64,000 nt of DNA, from assembly GCF_003994855.1 (NCBI RefSeq), contig NZ_CP034142.1:744001-808000 (forward strand), read 5' to 3'. Below, in pieces: positions 1-8,945 of this stretch; within the stretch, counting starts at the first letter, position 1; each line of letters opens with the position of its first letter. The notes beneath the pieces were generated by a model that was given only the letters and a program-made list of their open reading frames with translations, made no database searches and had not been told where the DNA came from. The translations under genes were made by a program, and so were the position numbers. This DNA is from Marinobacter sp. NP-4(2019). GTDB lineage: Bacteria; Pseudomonadota; Gammaproteobacteria; Pseudomonadales; Oleiphilaceae.

Positions 1-233
1 ATGCCTTGCGGGAAAACATTGCGGCTCTGCCATTTCATTTCCAGGGCGAACCGGTAACCATTACCTTCTCGGCTGGTCTTGCCACGCTTGAGGACGGTGA
101 TACTGAAGATACGTTATTCGATCGTGCGGACAAAGCGCTGTATGCAGCCAAGGACGCAGGCAGAAACCAGGTCCGCCTTTCGGACGGCAGTGAGAAACTC
201 AATGCCGCATCCGCGCATCCAGCTCGTCAATGA
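1..233 (+). CDS. diguanylate cyclase, C-terminal end of GGDEF domain (partial)
   Basis: The reading frame is open from base 3 and its start lies upstream of the window. The last ~75 residues show the second half of a GGDEF domain: the strand ITFSAGLA, then the helix DRADKALYAAKDAGRNQV, which is the typical end of active GGDEF proteins. GGDEF domains make cyclic di-GMP from two GTP. The GG(D/E)EF signature itself is off the window, so activity cannot be judged. The last 35 bases overlap the 3' end of the convergent DUF2789 gene. Confidence 0.85.
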   Translation, partial: ALRENIAALPFHFQGEPVTITFSAGLATLEDGDTEDTLFDRADKALYAAKDAGRNQVRLSDGSEKLNAASAHPARQ

Positions 234-432
234 TTTCGGCCCAGTCCGAATCGTCTTCCAGCCCTTCCTCCAGAAACTGGGCCTGGCTCTCTGACCAGAA
301 CGGTGCATCCTGCAGTGCAACTTCGTTTGGCAGGGGAGAGTGCCTGGAGATGAAGTCCTCGATGCTGGCGCTGTCGGAGGCCAGTCCAAGCTGCTGAAAC
401 AGTGTGCTGAATGTGTGCTTGCTGGTGTCCAT
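199..432 (-). CDS. DUF2789 family protein
   Basis: This 77-aa acidic protein matches the small DUF2789 family of gammaproteobacteria from memory. Recognisable features are the start MDTSKHTFSTLFQQLGL, the block HSPLPNEVALQDAPFW, and the DWAEIIDELDARMR end. Length is normal for the family. No function is known. It is transcribed alone on the minus strand, convergent with and overlapping the diguanylate cyclase gene. Confidence 0.85.
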   Translation of the reverse strand: MDTSKHTFSTLFQQLGLASDSASIEDFISRHSPLPNEVALQDAPFWSESQAQFLEEGLEDDSDWAEIIDELDARMRH

Positions 433-536
433 CGTTTTCGTCTCCTTGTATTGCTTTCGCCTGAATGAAATCCGGGAGATTTGCAGGTATTGTTCAGAAG
501 CTCCTTAAACTTTAGCGGAACCGTTGAGGATATCCA

Positions 537-3326
537 GTGAAGGCCGCCTTGCAGGGTTTGTTGTTTTTAGTGTGTGTATGGGTGGCGACGCCATTATTGG
601 CGGACCCTCCGCAGTTGTCACCGGCTCCCGTTCTCGGGGCAAAGGACCTGGATTGGCTATCGACACAGGACGAGTTTCAGGTGGGGCTGTCCGGCAGCCA
701 GATTCCTCTGGTATTTGATACCGGAGATGGGGTGTTGGCCGGTATCTATATTGATTATCTGGAACGTCTGTCTGACAAGGTCGGGGTGGAGATAGTACCG
801 GTTTCCGGCAGTACGACAGCGATAGCGGCGCAGTTTGATGCCGGTGAACTGGATGCCCGGCTGGTGGCCCGGAGTCCGCGGCAGCCTGACCCCGAGGGGC
901 GGTCAGTGACCGAACCGCTGATGAGCCTGACCTACGGCTTGTTCGTCAGCGCCGGGGACGCCGGCATCCGGAAACTGTCGGATCTGGAGGGCAACCGGAT
1001 AGCCCTGATCGCGGAAGACAGTAACCAGTACCTGTTGTTGGACCCGGTGGACAGCTTCACGCCGGTTCCCGTGGCGAGTATCGGTGAGGCGGTCAGTATG
1101 GTGCTGTCTGGCCAGGCCGACGCCTTTCTCGGCCCGCTTCCCGTAGTTTCCGACTATCTGCAGTCGGCAATGATTAACGGCATCGGACTGGCCCTGTTGC
1201 TGGATCAGCAACCGGTTGATGTCGTACTGGAGGTTCACTCCGACAACGAACAGCTGCTGCGGGTTCTCGATCAGGCTGTGGAGGCAATCAGTCACAATGA
1301 GCACCGCACCATACGGCAGTCATGGCTGCAGACAGATCCGCCCACCGCAATCGAAAACGGTATTGCGCTCTCCAGTAATGAGAAAGACTGGCTGAAACGC
1401 AATCCCAACTTGCGGGTCGCATTCCGGGACGATTGGCCACCGTTCGAATTTACCCAGGATGGTCGCTCTTCAGGCCTGGTGCCGGATCTGGTCTCACGAC
1501 TGGAGAGCCAGTTGAATGTCCGTTTTCAGCGCGAGGAAACGTCGGATATTGTCGAGGCGGAAACACGACTTCAGGAAGGCGAGGTTGACATACTGCCGGC
1601 TTTTAACAGGACCCCTCGCCGTAGTAACGACTTCCTGTTTACCCGTACTTATCTTACTGTACCGGTTGCCCTGGTCATTCGTGACGATGGCCGATTTATC
1701 GGTGATCTTCGGGAACTCCGTTCCGAGAGGGTGGGGGTGGTGAACCGCCACGCTGCCCACGACTACCTGCTGATCAACCATCCCGATCTGGATCTGTATC
1801 CGGTGGATAACGTGGAAGAAGGGCTGCTGTCGTTGTCCAACGGCGATCTGGATGTCATGGTGACCCATATTCCGGCTGTGAGCTATACCGTGGCGCGGCT
1901 GGGATTGTCGAACCTGCGGATTACCAGCATCACACCTTACCAATATGAACTGAGTCTGGCGGTCAGCAAGGACCGCCCGGAACTCCAGCGCATTCTGAAC
2001 AAGGCCTTGGGCAGCCTGGACGCGGCAGAAACCGAAGCCATCTACAACCGCTGGATCCATCTGGATATTGAACAGGAAACCGATTACACCGTGGTACGCC
2101 GGGTGGTTGGTATCGCCCTGGTCGTCGTGTTGATTTTCCTCTACTGGAACCGAAAACTCTCGCGGGAGGTGGATGAGCGTATCCGTTCCGAGAATGCGTT
2201 GCGCCGCAGTGAGGATGAACTACGAGCGGCCAAGCTTGAGGCGGAGCGGCTGGCGCGGGAAGCCGAGACTGCCAGTCTGGCCAAGAGTGAGTTTCTGGCG
2301 AATATGTCCCATGAGATTCGCACCCCAATGAATGCGGTGATCGGATACAGCGATCTTCTGAGTGACAGCGTGACAGACCCGCAGCAACGGAATTATCTGG
2401 ACGCCATCCGTGCGGGCAGCAGAAGCCTGCTGATGCTGATCAATGACATTCTGGATCTGTCGAGAATCGAGGCCGGGAAAATGCGGCTGGATTATTCCGC
2501 GGTATCCGTGCGCCGGCTATTGGGCGATGTCCGTCACATCTTCGATCTCCGGGCGCGGGAACAGGGCATTACCCTGGAAGTCAGTGTGGATTCCAAGATG
2601 CCCGCCGCCATGATGCTGGACGAAACCCGTCTGCGCCAGGTGTTGTTTAACCTGGTGGGCAATGCCATCAAATTTACTCACGAAGGCGGAGTGACTGTGC
2701 GCGCCACAGCGATCCCGATCTCCGCTGCCAGGCAAAAGTCAGCAGCGGGTGATGATGGCAGGAAAATGTACCGGCTGGAGGTCACAGTCCGGGACACCGG
2801 GATCGGTATTCCGGCGGACCAGTTGGAACGGATTTTTGATGCATTCGAACAGCAGGAGGGGCAGAACAGTCGCCGCTACGGCGGTACTGGCCTCGGGCTG
2901 GCCATCAGCCGAAAACTGGCTCGGATGATGGGTGGGGAACTCGCCGTGAAAAGCGAGCCGGAAAAGGGTTCCACATTCACCGTGACATTGCCCCGTGTTG
3001 AAGCGACGGTTGAGCAGGCGGAAGAAGAAGGCGCGCCGGAAGAATCCGAGCGGTTGCTCGCCCAGACCCTGAGTATGCAGGAGCGCGGCTGGCTGCGGGA
3101 GCAGTTGGCCCGTGATTTTGGTGATGAATGGGAAACCGTCAGGGAAAGTGGCGATCCGGAGCAGATGCGGGACTTCGCAAAACGTGTACTGGCCTGGGGC
3201 GAGCGATTCCGTTCGCCGTCGGTAACCCGTTACGGTGAAAAATTACTGGCCGATGTCGAAGCTTTCAATCTTGACGCCGTAAACGGCGCTCTGGAGGCAT
3301 TCCCTCGGCTCTTGGGGCGGGAGTAG
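537..3326 (+). CDS. BvgS/EvgS-like sensor histidine kinase with two periplasmic solute-binding domains
   Basis: The gene starts at a GTG preceded by a GAGGA ribosome site at 526-530. The 929-aa product has a signal peptide (1-22), two tandem periplasmic SBP_bac_3 domains (about 45-265 and 275-510), one membrane span (about 518-538), a coiled coil, then HisKA with the phosphoacceptor His592 in the motif SHEIRTPMNA. The HATPase domain follows with N box FNLVGNAIKF, G1 DTGIGIP and G2 GGTGLGLA. This is the BvgS/EvgS architecture, but the receiver and Hpt modules are absent. The C-terminal ~100 residues are acidic and helical and match nothing I know. No response regulator is adjacent, so partner and ligand are unknown; amino-acid-like ligands are usual for SBP_bac_3. 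Confidence 0.88.
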   Translation: MKAALQGLLFLVCVWVATPLLADPPQLSPAPVLGAKDLDWLSTQDEFQVGLSGSQIPLVFDTGDGVLAGIYIDYLERLSDKVGVEIVPVSGSTTAIAAQFDAGELDARLVARSPRQPDPEGRSVTEPLMSLTYGLFVSAGDAGIRKLSDLEGNRIALIAEDSNQYLLLDPVDSFTPVPVASIGEAVSMVLSGQADAFLGPLPVVSDYLQSAMINGIGLALLLDQQPVDVVLEVHSDNEQLLRVLDQAVEAISHNEHRTIRQSWLQTDPPTAIENGIALSSNEKDWLKRNPNLRVAFRDDWPPFEFTQDGRSSGLVPDLVSRLESQLNVRFQREETSDIVEAETRLQEGEVDILPAFNRTPRRSNDFLFTRTYLTVPVALVIRDDGRFIGDLRELRSERVGVVNRHAAHDYLLINHPDLDLYPVDNVEEGLLSLSNGDLDVMVTHIPAVSYTVARLGLSNLRITSITPYQYELSLAVSKDRPELQRILNKALGSLDAAETEAIYNRWIHLDIEQETDYTVVRRVVGIALVVVLIFLYWNRKLSREVDERIRSENALRRSEDELRAAKLEAERLAREAETASLAKSEFLANMSHEIRTPMNAVIGYSDLLSDSVTDPQQRNYLDAIRAGSRSLLMLINDILDLSRIEAGKMRLDYSAVSVRRLLGDVRHIFDLRAREQGITLEVSVDSKMPAAMMLDETRLRQVLFNLVGNAIKFTHEGGVTVRATAIPISAARQKSAAGDDGRKMYRLEVTVRDTGIGIPADQLERIFDAFEQQEGQNSRRYGGTGLGLAISRKLARMMGGELAVKSEPEKGSTFTVTLPRVEATVEQAEEEGAPEESERLLAQTLSMQERGWLREQLARDFGDEWETVRESGDPEQMRDFAKRVLAWGERFRSPSVTRYGEKLLADVEAFNLDAVNGALEAFPRLLGRE

Positions 3327-3333
3327 CCCCGAT

Positions 3334-3696
3334 TTACAGGCAGTCAAACTGCGAGCGGCGGTCAAAGGCAACGGCAACCATGTCGTAGCCGGAGTCAGAC
3401 AATGTCCGGATCAGCTCCCGGTTCTTCAGTAGTGTCATGCACACTTTATGGACACTGGCCTGGAGTTGTTCGTCGGCGGGGGCGGAGTGAAAACGAAAAT
3501 CCACGATCAGGTATTTGCGATCGACAGCGGCCGAGACCGGAATATCTTCCCGCTCGACGCTCTCGTAACCGATATAGGCGGGCTGTCCATTGATAAAGAC
3601 ATTGCTCATCAGCACGTCCAGATTCTCCGCCAGGGCGGGGCGGATAGAGAGGATAGATAGCAGTAAAAAAGTGAAAAGAGTGAAGGCTCTGTTCAT
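3334..3696 (-). CDS. secreted protein of unknown function
   Basis: The 120-aa product begins with a clear Sec signal peptide (MNRAFTLFTFLLLSILSIRPALA) cleaved near residue 23. The mature part is ~97 aa with two cysteines (in HKVCMT and the C-terminal FDCL), which could form a disulfide in the periplasm. I do not recognise a family. It is convergent with the upstream sensor kinase, with 7 bases between the stops, so it need not be functionally linked to it. Confidence 0.7.
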   Translation of the reverse strand: MNRAFTLFTFLLLSILSIRPALAENLDVLMSNVFINGQPAYIGYESVEREDIPVSAAVDRKYLIVDFRFHSAPADEQLQASVHKVCMTLLKNRELIRTLSDSGYDMVAVAFDRRSQFDCL

Positions 3697-3902
3697 ATTG
3701 GTGCCAGTCTGGATGTTCTGTTACCGATTGTAAGATTTGGTAACGGGATTATCGCAGAGTCTGGAAGCGTTTGCGTACTGTGCCATGTATATTTTTCAAT
3801 TGTTTGCGGTTTGATCAATCACTGTTCGCGTAGCTTCAGGTTTCCCCGGGGATCACCGATCAACTATTATGTTGGTAAACAGGCTTAGCAAGAGGCAGAT
3901 GG
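3697..3902. other. divergent intergenic region
   Basis: This 206-bp gap separates two divergently read genes and is AT-richer than its surroundings, as expected for back-to-back promoters. I see no convincing hairpin or long repeat. A weak purine-rich ribosome site (AAGAGGCAGA) ends the gap just before the ATG at 3903. Confidence 0.4.
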
Positions 3903-4499
3903 ATGTTTCAGCTCGTCTTCAAGGGTGAATGCGCGCCGGGTATCGAAGTTGCTACCGCTCGCAATAACGCACGGACACTGTTCAAGGCCAGTGCTGAACA
4001 GATTGAGCGCATGTTCAGTGGTCAGCCGGTGGTAATCCGCAATAAGCTGGAAGCGGAACAGGCGGAGAAATACCGCGCCGTACTGGCGAAGCATGGCATG
4101 GTTGCCTATGTGCAAGCCATGCCGGGAGCCGAGCCGGCGCGAAGTGAATCACCTTCTCCCGGGCCGGCACCAAAACCTGCGCCTGCTGAACCCACCCCAC
4201 AGAACCAGCCGGCCAGGACCGGTGGTGAGACTCCGGCTGTTGAGCCCGGTGATCGGCTATCGGTTGCCGGGGACAAAGTGGATGCCATCCTGGCGGGATC
4301 GGGGCTCTCCCTGGACCCGGTGGGCGTCACCCTGGCGGAGCATCAGGAGGTGGAAGCACCCATGTTTCAGCACCTGGAAGAGTGGACGCTGGCGCCCGCC
4401 GGCACGGACCTGGGCGTTGAGCGTGACCTGCCACCACCGGTGGTGCCCGATGTGTCACACCTGTCGCTGGCCGATGATGAAACCACCAACAACCAATAA
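3903..4499 (+). CDS. conserved hypothetical protein with small N-terminal domain and proline-rich linker
   Basis: The first ~75 residues (FQLVFKGE, then RNNARTLFKASAEQIERMF and VVIRNKLEAEQAEKYRAVL) form a compact alpha/beta domain. I have seen this domain at the N-terminus of uncharacterised Pseudomonas-type proteins, where it is followed by varied tails. A Pro/Ala/Glu-rich linker (about 76-120) leads to an acidic C-terminal segment with no recognised domain. There is no signal peptide and no membrane span. It lies 21 bp upstream of the patatin gene in the same direction and may be cotranscribed. Function unknown. Confidence 0.7.
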   Translation: MFQLVFKGECAPGIEVATARNNARTLFKASAEQIERMFSGQPVVIRNKLEAEQAEKYRAVLAKHGMVAYVQAMPGAEPARSESPSPGPAPKPAPAEPTPQNQPARTGGETPAVEPGDRLSVAGDKVDAILAGSGLSLDPVGVTLAEHQEVEAPMFQHLEEWTLAPAGTDLGVERDLPPPVVPDVSHLSLADDETTNNQ

Positions 4500-4520
4500 A
4501 TAAATAACAGGACCCCTCCC

Positions 4521-6728
4521 TTGCCACGGATCGTTATCCTGCTGCTCGCAGCCTGCGTCGCTTCTTTTGCGCCCACCGTGACAGCGAATCCGGCCGGGGA
4601 CCAACCCAGGGTGGGGTTGGTGCTCAGTGGCGGTGGGGCCAAGGGCATGGCCCATGTTGGTGTGCTGAGGGTTCTGGAGGAAATGAGGATTCCGGTGGAC
4701 CTGGTGGTGGGCACCAGTGCGGGGTCCGCAGTAGGAGCACTCTATGCTTCCGGTATGCCGGTGGACGAAATCGAGCAACGCTTTATCGATCTCGACTGGG
4801 TATCCAGTTTCCGGGATGATCCGGGCCGCGCCTACAAGCCCGTACGCCGCAAGCAGGAAGACTGGCGTTTTCCCGTTGTCCCGGGGATTGGTGTGCGGCT
4901 GGATGGTCTTCACCTGGGGGGCGGCATCATTGCCGGCCAGAACCTGGGTTTTATTCTCAACGAACTGACCCGTAACGCCGCGTTGGTGGAAGACTTTGAT
5001 CAGTTGGCAATTCCCTTTCGTGCGGTGGCCACGGACCTCGAAACCGGCGAACAGGTGGTGATTGGCAGTGGCAATCTGTCCGAGGCGATCCGTGCCAGTA
5101 TGAGCATCCCCGGGGTATACGCGCCGGTTAAGCTGGATGGCCGGTTGCTGGTGGATGGCGGTATTGCCAACAACCTGCCGGTTACGGTCGCCCGAGAGAT
5201 GGGGGCGGACATTGTGATTGCGGTGGATATTACCGACCCTTTGCTGAAAGCCGAGGATCTGCAGGAAGCCTTCTCGGTGGTCGGGCAGTTGACCACGATG
5301 ATGACGCGAATGAATACCGACAATCAATTGGCACAACTGAGAGAGCAGGATGTGCTGATTCGCCCGGACCTGGAAGGTCGGACGTCCGCTGATTTCTATG
5401 ATGCACCGATCCTGTTTGAACTGGGGGCGACCAGCGCCCGTTCACATGCCACCGAGTTGCGACACCTGAGTGTGCCCCGGGAGCGCTGGACCCGTTTCAG
5501 GACGCGGATGAACGAGAGTGGGTGGTCGCCGGGGAACATTGCCCGCATTGAAGTCGATCACGATTCCCGGCTGGCAGGAGAGTTCCTGCGTTCCAGGATT
5601 CGGCAGAAACCCGGTCGCCCCCTGGATGTTGATGCCCTTGAGAACGATCTCAAGCGGATCTATGGCCTGGGCTATTACGAAACGGTTTCCTATTCCCTGT
5701 CCCCTTCCGACGAGGGAACAGTGCTGACCATTCGGGTGCAGGAAAAATCCTGGGGACCCAATTACCTGGCTTTCGGCCTGAACTACGAGGACAACTTCGA
5801 CGGTGACACCCGCTTTAATGTCGGGTCTGCCCTGCGCATGACAGAACTGAATGCCCTCGGTGGCGAGTGGCGAACGGGTCTGCAGTTGGGGACCGAGCCT
5901 TATGTGCGCACGGAATGGTTCCAGCCCCTGGATTACGGTTACGAGCGATACCTGATCAGCGGTGCGCAATACGCCCGGAACAGTTTCAGTGTGTTTGGTG
6001 ATGACGGTGATCGTATCGCAGAAGTGGACGTCACCTTTCGTCAGCTCGACCTGGCATTGGGCATGGAGCTGGGAGGTAATGGCGACGTCCGGCTTGGTTA
6101 TTCGCGGGGCTATGCCACTGTGGATGAGCAGATTGGCGAACCGGTGGCGCCTTCCGGGTCCATCCATCAGGGTGGCCTCAGTCTTCAGCTGGTCCATGAC
6201 TCCCTGAACGATATTTTCTATCCCCAGTCCGGTGGTTTTGCCGGTATCCGTGGTCGACTGGAGCGGGAAGACCTGGGATCGGACCGGCATTTTGATTCGC
6301 TGACCGGGTTGGGATTGGGTACCGGCAGTTGGCGGGGCTTTACTATGACTGGACTGCTGTACACCCATGCTGTCACCCGGGGCGAGCCCGGAATCGAGAA
6401 TACGGTTCGCCTCGGCGGTTTCCGGCGGCTGTCCGCCTATGCCCCGGGTGAAATTACCGGTGAAAATGCAGCGATGGTGTCGTTGTATGCCAGCCAGGAG
6501 TTTGGTGGGCCCCTGCTGCCCTGGTTTGCCGGCATGGGCTTCGAGACAGGGAATGCCTGGGAGTCGTTCGATGACGCCAGTTGGAACAACACGGTCAGGT
6601 CCTGGAGTGTGTTCGCCGGTGTCGATACCTTTCTGGGGCCGGTTCAGTTTGCGACCGCTTACAATAACGAAGATGACTGGACCGCGTACCTGAATATCGG
6701 CTTTTCATTTACCCAGTTGTTTTACTGA
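4521..6728 (+). CDS. patatin-like phospholipase with outer-membrane barrel (type Vd, PlpD-like)
   Basis: The gene starts with TTG and encodes 735 aa. A signal peptide (1-22) precedes a patatin domain with the oxyanion motif GGGAKG, nucleophile Ser66 in GTSAG, and catalytic Asp212 in DGG. A single POTRA-like domain (about 355-425) follows, then a 16-strand BamA/Omp85-type barrel ending in the aromatic FSFTQLFY. This is the architecture of the Pseudomonas PlpD type Vd autotransporters, class A1 phospholipases carried by their own barrel. Both catalytic residues are intact, so lipase activity is likely. Whether the passenger is released or stays at the surface cannot be seen. Confidence 0.92.
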   Translation: MPRIVILLLAACVASFAPTVTANPAGDQPRVGLVLSGGGAKGMAHVGVLRVLEEMRIPVDLVVGTSAGSAVGALYASGMPVDEIEQRFIDLDWVSSFRDDPGRAYKPVRRKQEDWRFPVVPGIGVRLDGLHLGGGIIAGQNLGFILNELTRNAALVEDFDQLAIPFRAVATDLETGEQVVIGSGNLSEAIRASMSIPGVYAPVKLDGRLLVDGGIANNLPVTVAREMGADIVIAVDITDPLLKAEDLQEAFSVVGQLTTMMTRMNTDNQLAQLREQDVLIRPDLEGRTSADFYDAPILFELGATSARSHATELRHLSVPRERWTRFRTRMNESGWSPGNIARIEVDHDSRLAGEFLRSRIRQKPGRPLDVDALENDLKRIYGLGYYETVSYSLSPSDEGTVLTIRVQEKSWGPNYLAFGLNYEDNFDGDTRFNVGSALRMTELNALGGEWRTGLQLGTEPYVRTEWFQPLDYGYERYLISGAQYARNSFSVFGDDGDRIAEVDVTFRQLDLALGMELGGNGDVRLGYSRGYATVDEQIGEPVAPSGSIHQGGLSLQLVHDSLNDIFYPQSGGFAGIRGRLEREDLGSDRHFDSLTGLGLGTGSWRGFTMTGLLYTHAVTRGEPGIENTVRLGGFRRLSAYAPGEITGENAAMVSLYASQEFGGPLLPWFAGMGFETGNAWESFDDASWNNTVRSWSVFAGVDTFLGPVQFATAYNNEDDWTAYLNIGFSFTQLFY

Positions 6729-6741
6729 ATCTTTGCTCCAG

Positions 6742-7422
6742 TCAGGCTCCGCGACGCGCCTGGTGGCTGGTCAGGGCCTCCAGGACCTGGTGACATTGCT
6801 GTTCGGCAAAGTGTCTGAGGATCGTGGCCAGCCGGTCTTCGTCCCGGTCCTTGATGGCGCGGATGGAGGCTTCCATGTGGGTCAGGTTATCCTCCAGCAC
6901 CTTGTTGCCACCGCTCTGGAAGGCCACGAAGGCGCAGCGTTTGGCGGAAGGCCAGAGATCGTCAATGGCGGAGACAATAAAGTAGTTGTCTGCGTAGGCG
7001 AGGGAGGCCTGGGTGTATTCGATGCCCAGTTCCAGGAAGCGCATCAGATCGTTGCGCTCGAAGCTCGCCTTCATTTGTGTGTACAGCGATTCCAGTTTGT
7101 CCATGTCCGCCGGTTGCCACTGGCGTACCAGCTTGCGACCGGTATGGGTCAGGTACAGCTCCAGGATCTCGTACAGGCTGCGAACAAAGTATTCGTCCAG
7201 CTCCGTAACAAATGCGCCCTTGCGGGGAACGTTGCGGACCAGGTGGCGCTTTTCCAGCAGCAACAACCCTTCCCGGATAGAGCCATGGCTGACATCCATC
7301 TGTTTGGCCATCGCACTCTCGTAGATCCGTTCGCCGGAGCGTAGCTGGCCAAAGGCAATCAGGTTCTCAATGTGGCGGGCCACCTGTTCGGTGAGGGTTT
7401 CTCGGGGCTTGAATGTTGTCAT
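6742..7422 (-). CDS. GntR-family transcriptional regulator (FadR/FCD subfamily)
   Basis: This 226-aa protein has an N-terminal winged helix-turn-helix (about 8-72, with LRSGERIYESAMAKQMDVS and the recognition helix SIREGLLLLEKRHLV). A C-terminal all-helical FCD ligand-binding domain follows (about 80-215). FCD regulators bind acyl or sugar-acid effectors. It is convergent with the patatin gene (13 bp between stops). The next gene upstream is cls on the same strand, 90 bp away. Its target cannot be deduced. Confidence 0.88.
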   Translation of the reverse strand: MTTFKPRETLTEQVARHIENLIAFGQLRSGERIYESAMAKQMDVSHGSIREGLLLLEKRHLVRNVPRKGAFVTELDEYFVRSLYEILELYLTHTGRKLVRQWQPADMDKLESLYTQMKASFERNDLMRFLELGIEYTQASLAYADNYFIVSAIDDLWPSAKRCAFVAFQSGGNKVLEDNLTHMEASIRAIKDRDEDRLATILRHFAEQQCHQVLEALTSHQARRGA

Positions 7423-7512
7423 GATCCTGCTTCGTTACTGCATGCCGGGCACGGGATATCCGGAATACTCTCACATTCTTCGTGCCGGGGAAAATGCCCG
7501 TTCCCGCCGGGT

Positions 7513-8943
7513 TCAGAGCAAGGGCGCAAGTAATCGTACGGCTCGACAGCCCAGACGAAAAGCAACGGAGCGGTCCTGATAGTCGCTTCTGGTCATCAAC
7601 CGGCAGTGTGCCAGGTCGTCTTCCAGCATGCTGGTTACTTCGGACACGAACGTCCGGGAGGTGGTGATGGCGGTAATTTCAAAGTTCAGGCGCATGGAGC
7701 GATTGTCCAGATTGGCTGTGCCCACTGCGGCATAGCGATCGTCCACCAGAATGACTTTCTGGTGCATGAATCCCGGCTGGTAACGATATATGCCGACTCC
7801 CGCCTGGCAGGCCTGGACAAGGTAGGAGTAGGCCGCGATCCGGATTAACCGGTTGTCGGATTTCTCCGGAATGATAATGCGCACATCCACCCCTCGCAGG
7901 GCCGCCAGCTGCAGGGCGTTCATAATCTGGAAGTCGGGCACAAAATACGGCGATGCAATCCAGATGCGGGTCCGAGCGTTGTTGATGCAGTTGAGAAACA
8001 GCAGCGCGCAGGTCTCGTAGGTGTCCGCGGGTCCGGTGGGCAGGACCAACACCTCGTGATCGCCGGCTGGTGCCAGGGTGGGTTGCCAGTTGAGTTCGGG
8101 GAAATCGCTACTGGCCCAGTTCCAGTCTTCCAGCCAGGCCAGTTGCAGGCCGGTGACCGCCGGCCCGGTAATGCGGCAGTGGGTATCCCGCCATGGCTCC
8201 TGATCCATCGCGGTGCCGAGGTATTCGTCGCCGAGGTTGATGCCGCCAACGAAACCGGTGTGGCCGTCACAGACCAGCAACTTGCGGTGATTGCGGAAGT
8301 TGATCTGAAAACGCCGCCGCCGGATGTTGCCTTTGCCAAAGGACGCGACGCGGGCACCGGCGCTCTCCAGCTCTTTCAGGTAGGTTCGGGGCAGCCAGAC
8401 GCTGCCGATATCGTCGTACAGGAACCACACCTGCACGCCTTCCGCCAGCTTGCGTTTCAGGATGGACTTGATCCGCTGACCGACTTTGTCGGAACGGATG
8501 ATGTAAAACTCCAGCAGGATGTAATGGCGGGCGTTTTCCATGGCGTCGAAGAGCGCTTCGAAGGTGGCCTCGCCGTCTTTCAGCAGGGTGCAGTGGTTAT
8601 TGCTGGTGAACGGTTGCCGGCCCAGTTTGCACAGTACCTGCAGTTCATCGCCGAAATGTTCGCTGGCCGGATGTGACAGGGAGGTGGTTTGTTGTTCGAA
8701 GCGGTTGAGTAAGTCGGTCAGCGCCGCATCTCCCATGCGGCGGGCCCGGACATAGCCCCCAAAACGGTTGCGACCGAACAGCAGGAACAGGGGGACGGCT
8801 ACGTAAGGCAGACCGATGAGTGAAATGATCCAGGCAATGGCGCCCTGGGTCGTGCGGTAGGTTAGCAGTATCCGATAGACGCAGGACAGCGCGGCCAGAT
8901 AGAGCAGGCCGACAGCAAAGGCAATCAGGGACGTTTCGGGCAT
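7513..8943 (-). CDS. cls: cardiolipin synthase (phospholipase D superfamily)
   Basis: The 476-aa product has two N-terminal membrane spans (about 3-22 and 34-55) and two PLD domains. Each PLD domain carries an HKD motif: NHRKLLVCDG (about residue 220) and MHQKVILVDD (about 395), followed by GTANLDNRSMRLNFE. Length and layout match bacterial cardiolipin synthases, which condense two phosphatidylglycerols at the inner membrane. Only 2 bp separate its start from the stop of the upstream AraC-type regulator, so the two are probably cotranscribed. Cls-type is favoured over other PLD enzymes because of the paired N-terminal spans. Confidence 0.92.
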   Translation of the reverse strand: MPETSLIAFAVGLLYLAALSCVYRILLTYRTTQGAIAWIISLIGLPYVAVPLFLLFGRNRFGGYVRARRMGDAALTDLLNRFEQQTTSLSHPASEHFGDELQVLCKLGRQPFTSNNHCTLLKDGEATFEALFDAMENARHYILLEFYIIRSDKVGQRIKSILKRKLAEGVQVWFLYDDIGSVWLPRTYLKELESAGARVASFGKGNIRRRRFQINFRNHRKLLVCDGHTGFVGGINLGDEYLGTAMDQEPWRDTHCRITGPAVTGLQLAWLEDWNWASSDFPELNWQPTLAPAGDHEVLVLPTGPADTYETCALLFLNCINNARTRIWIASPYFVPDFQIMNALQLAALRGVDVRIIIPEKSDNRLIRIAAYSYLVQACQAGVGIYRYQPGFMHQKVILVDDRYAAVGTANLDNRSMRLNFEITAITTSRTFVSEVTSMLEDDLAHCRLMTRSDYQDRSVAFRLGCRAVRLLAPLL

Positions 8944-8945
8944 CG

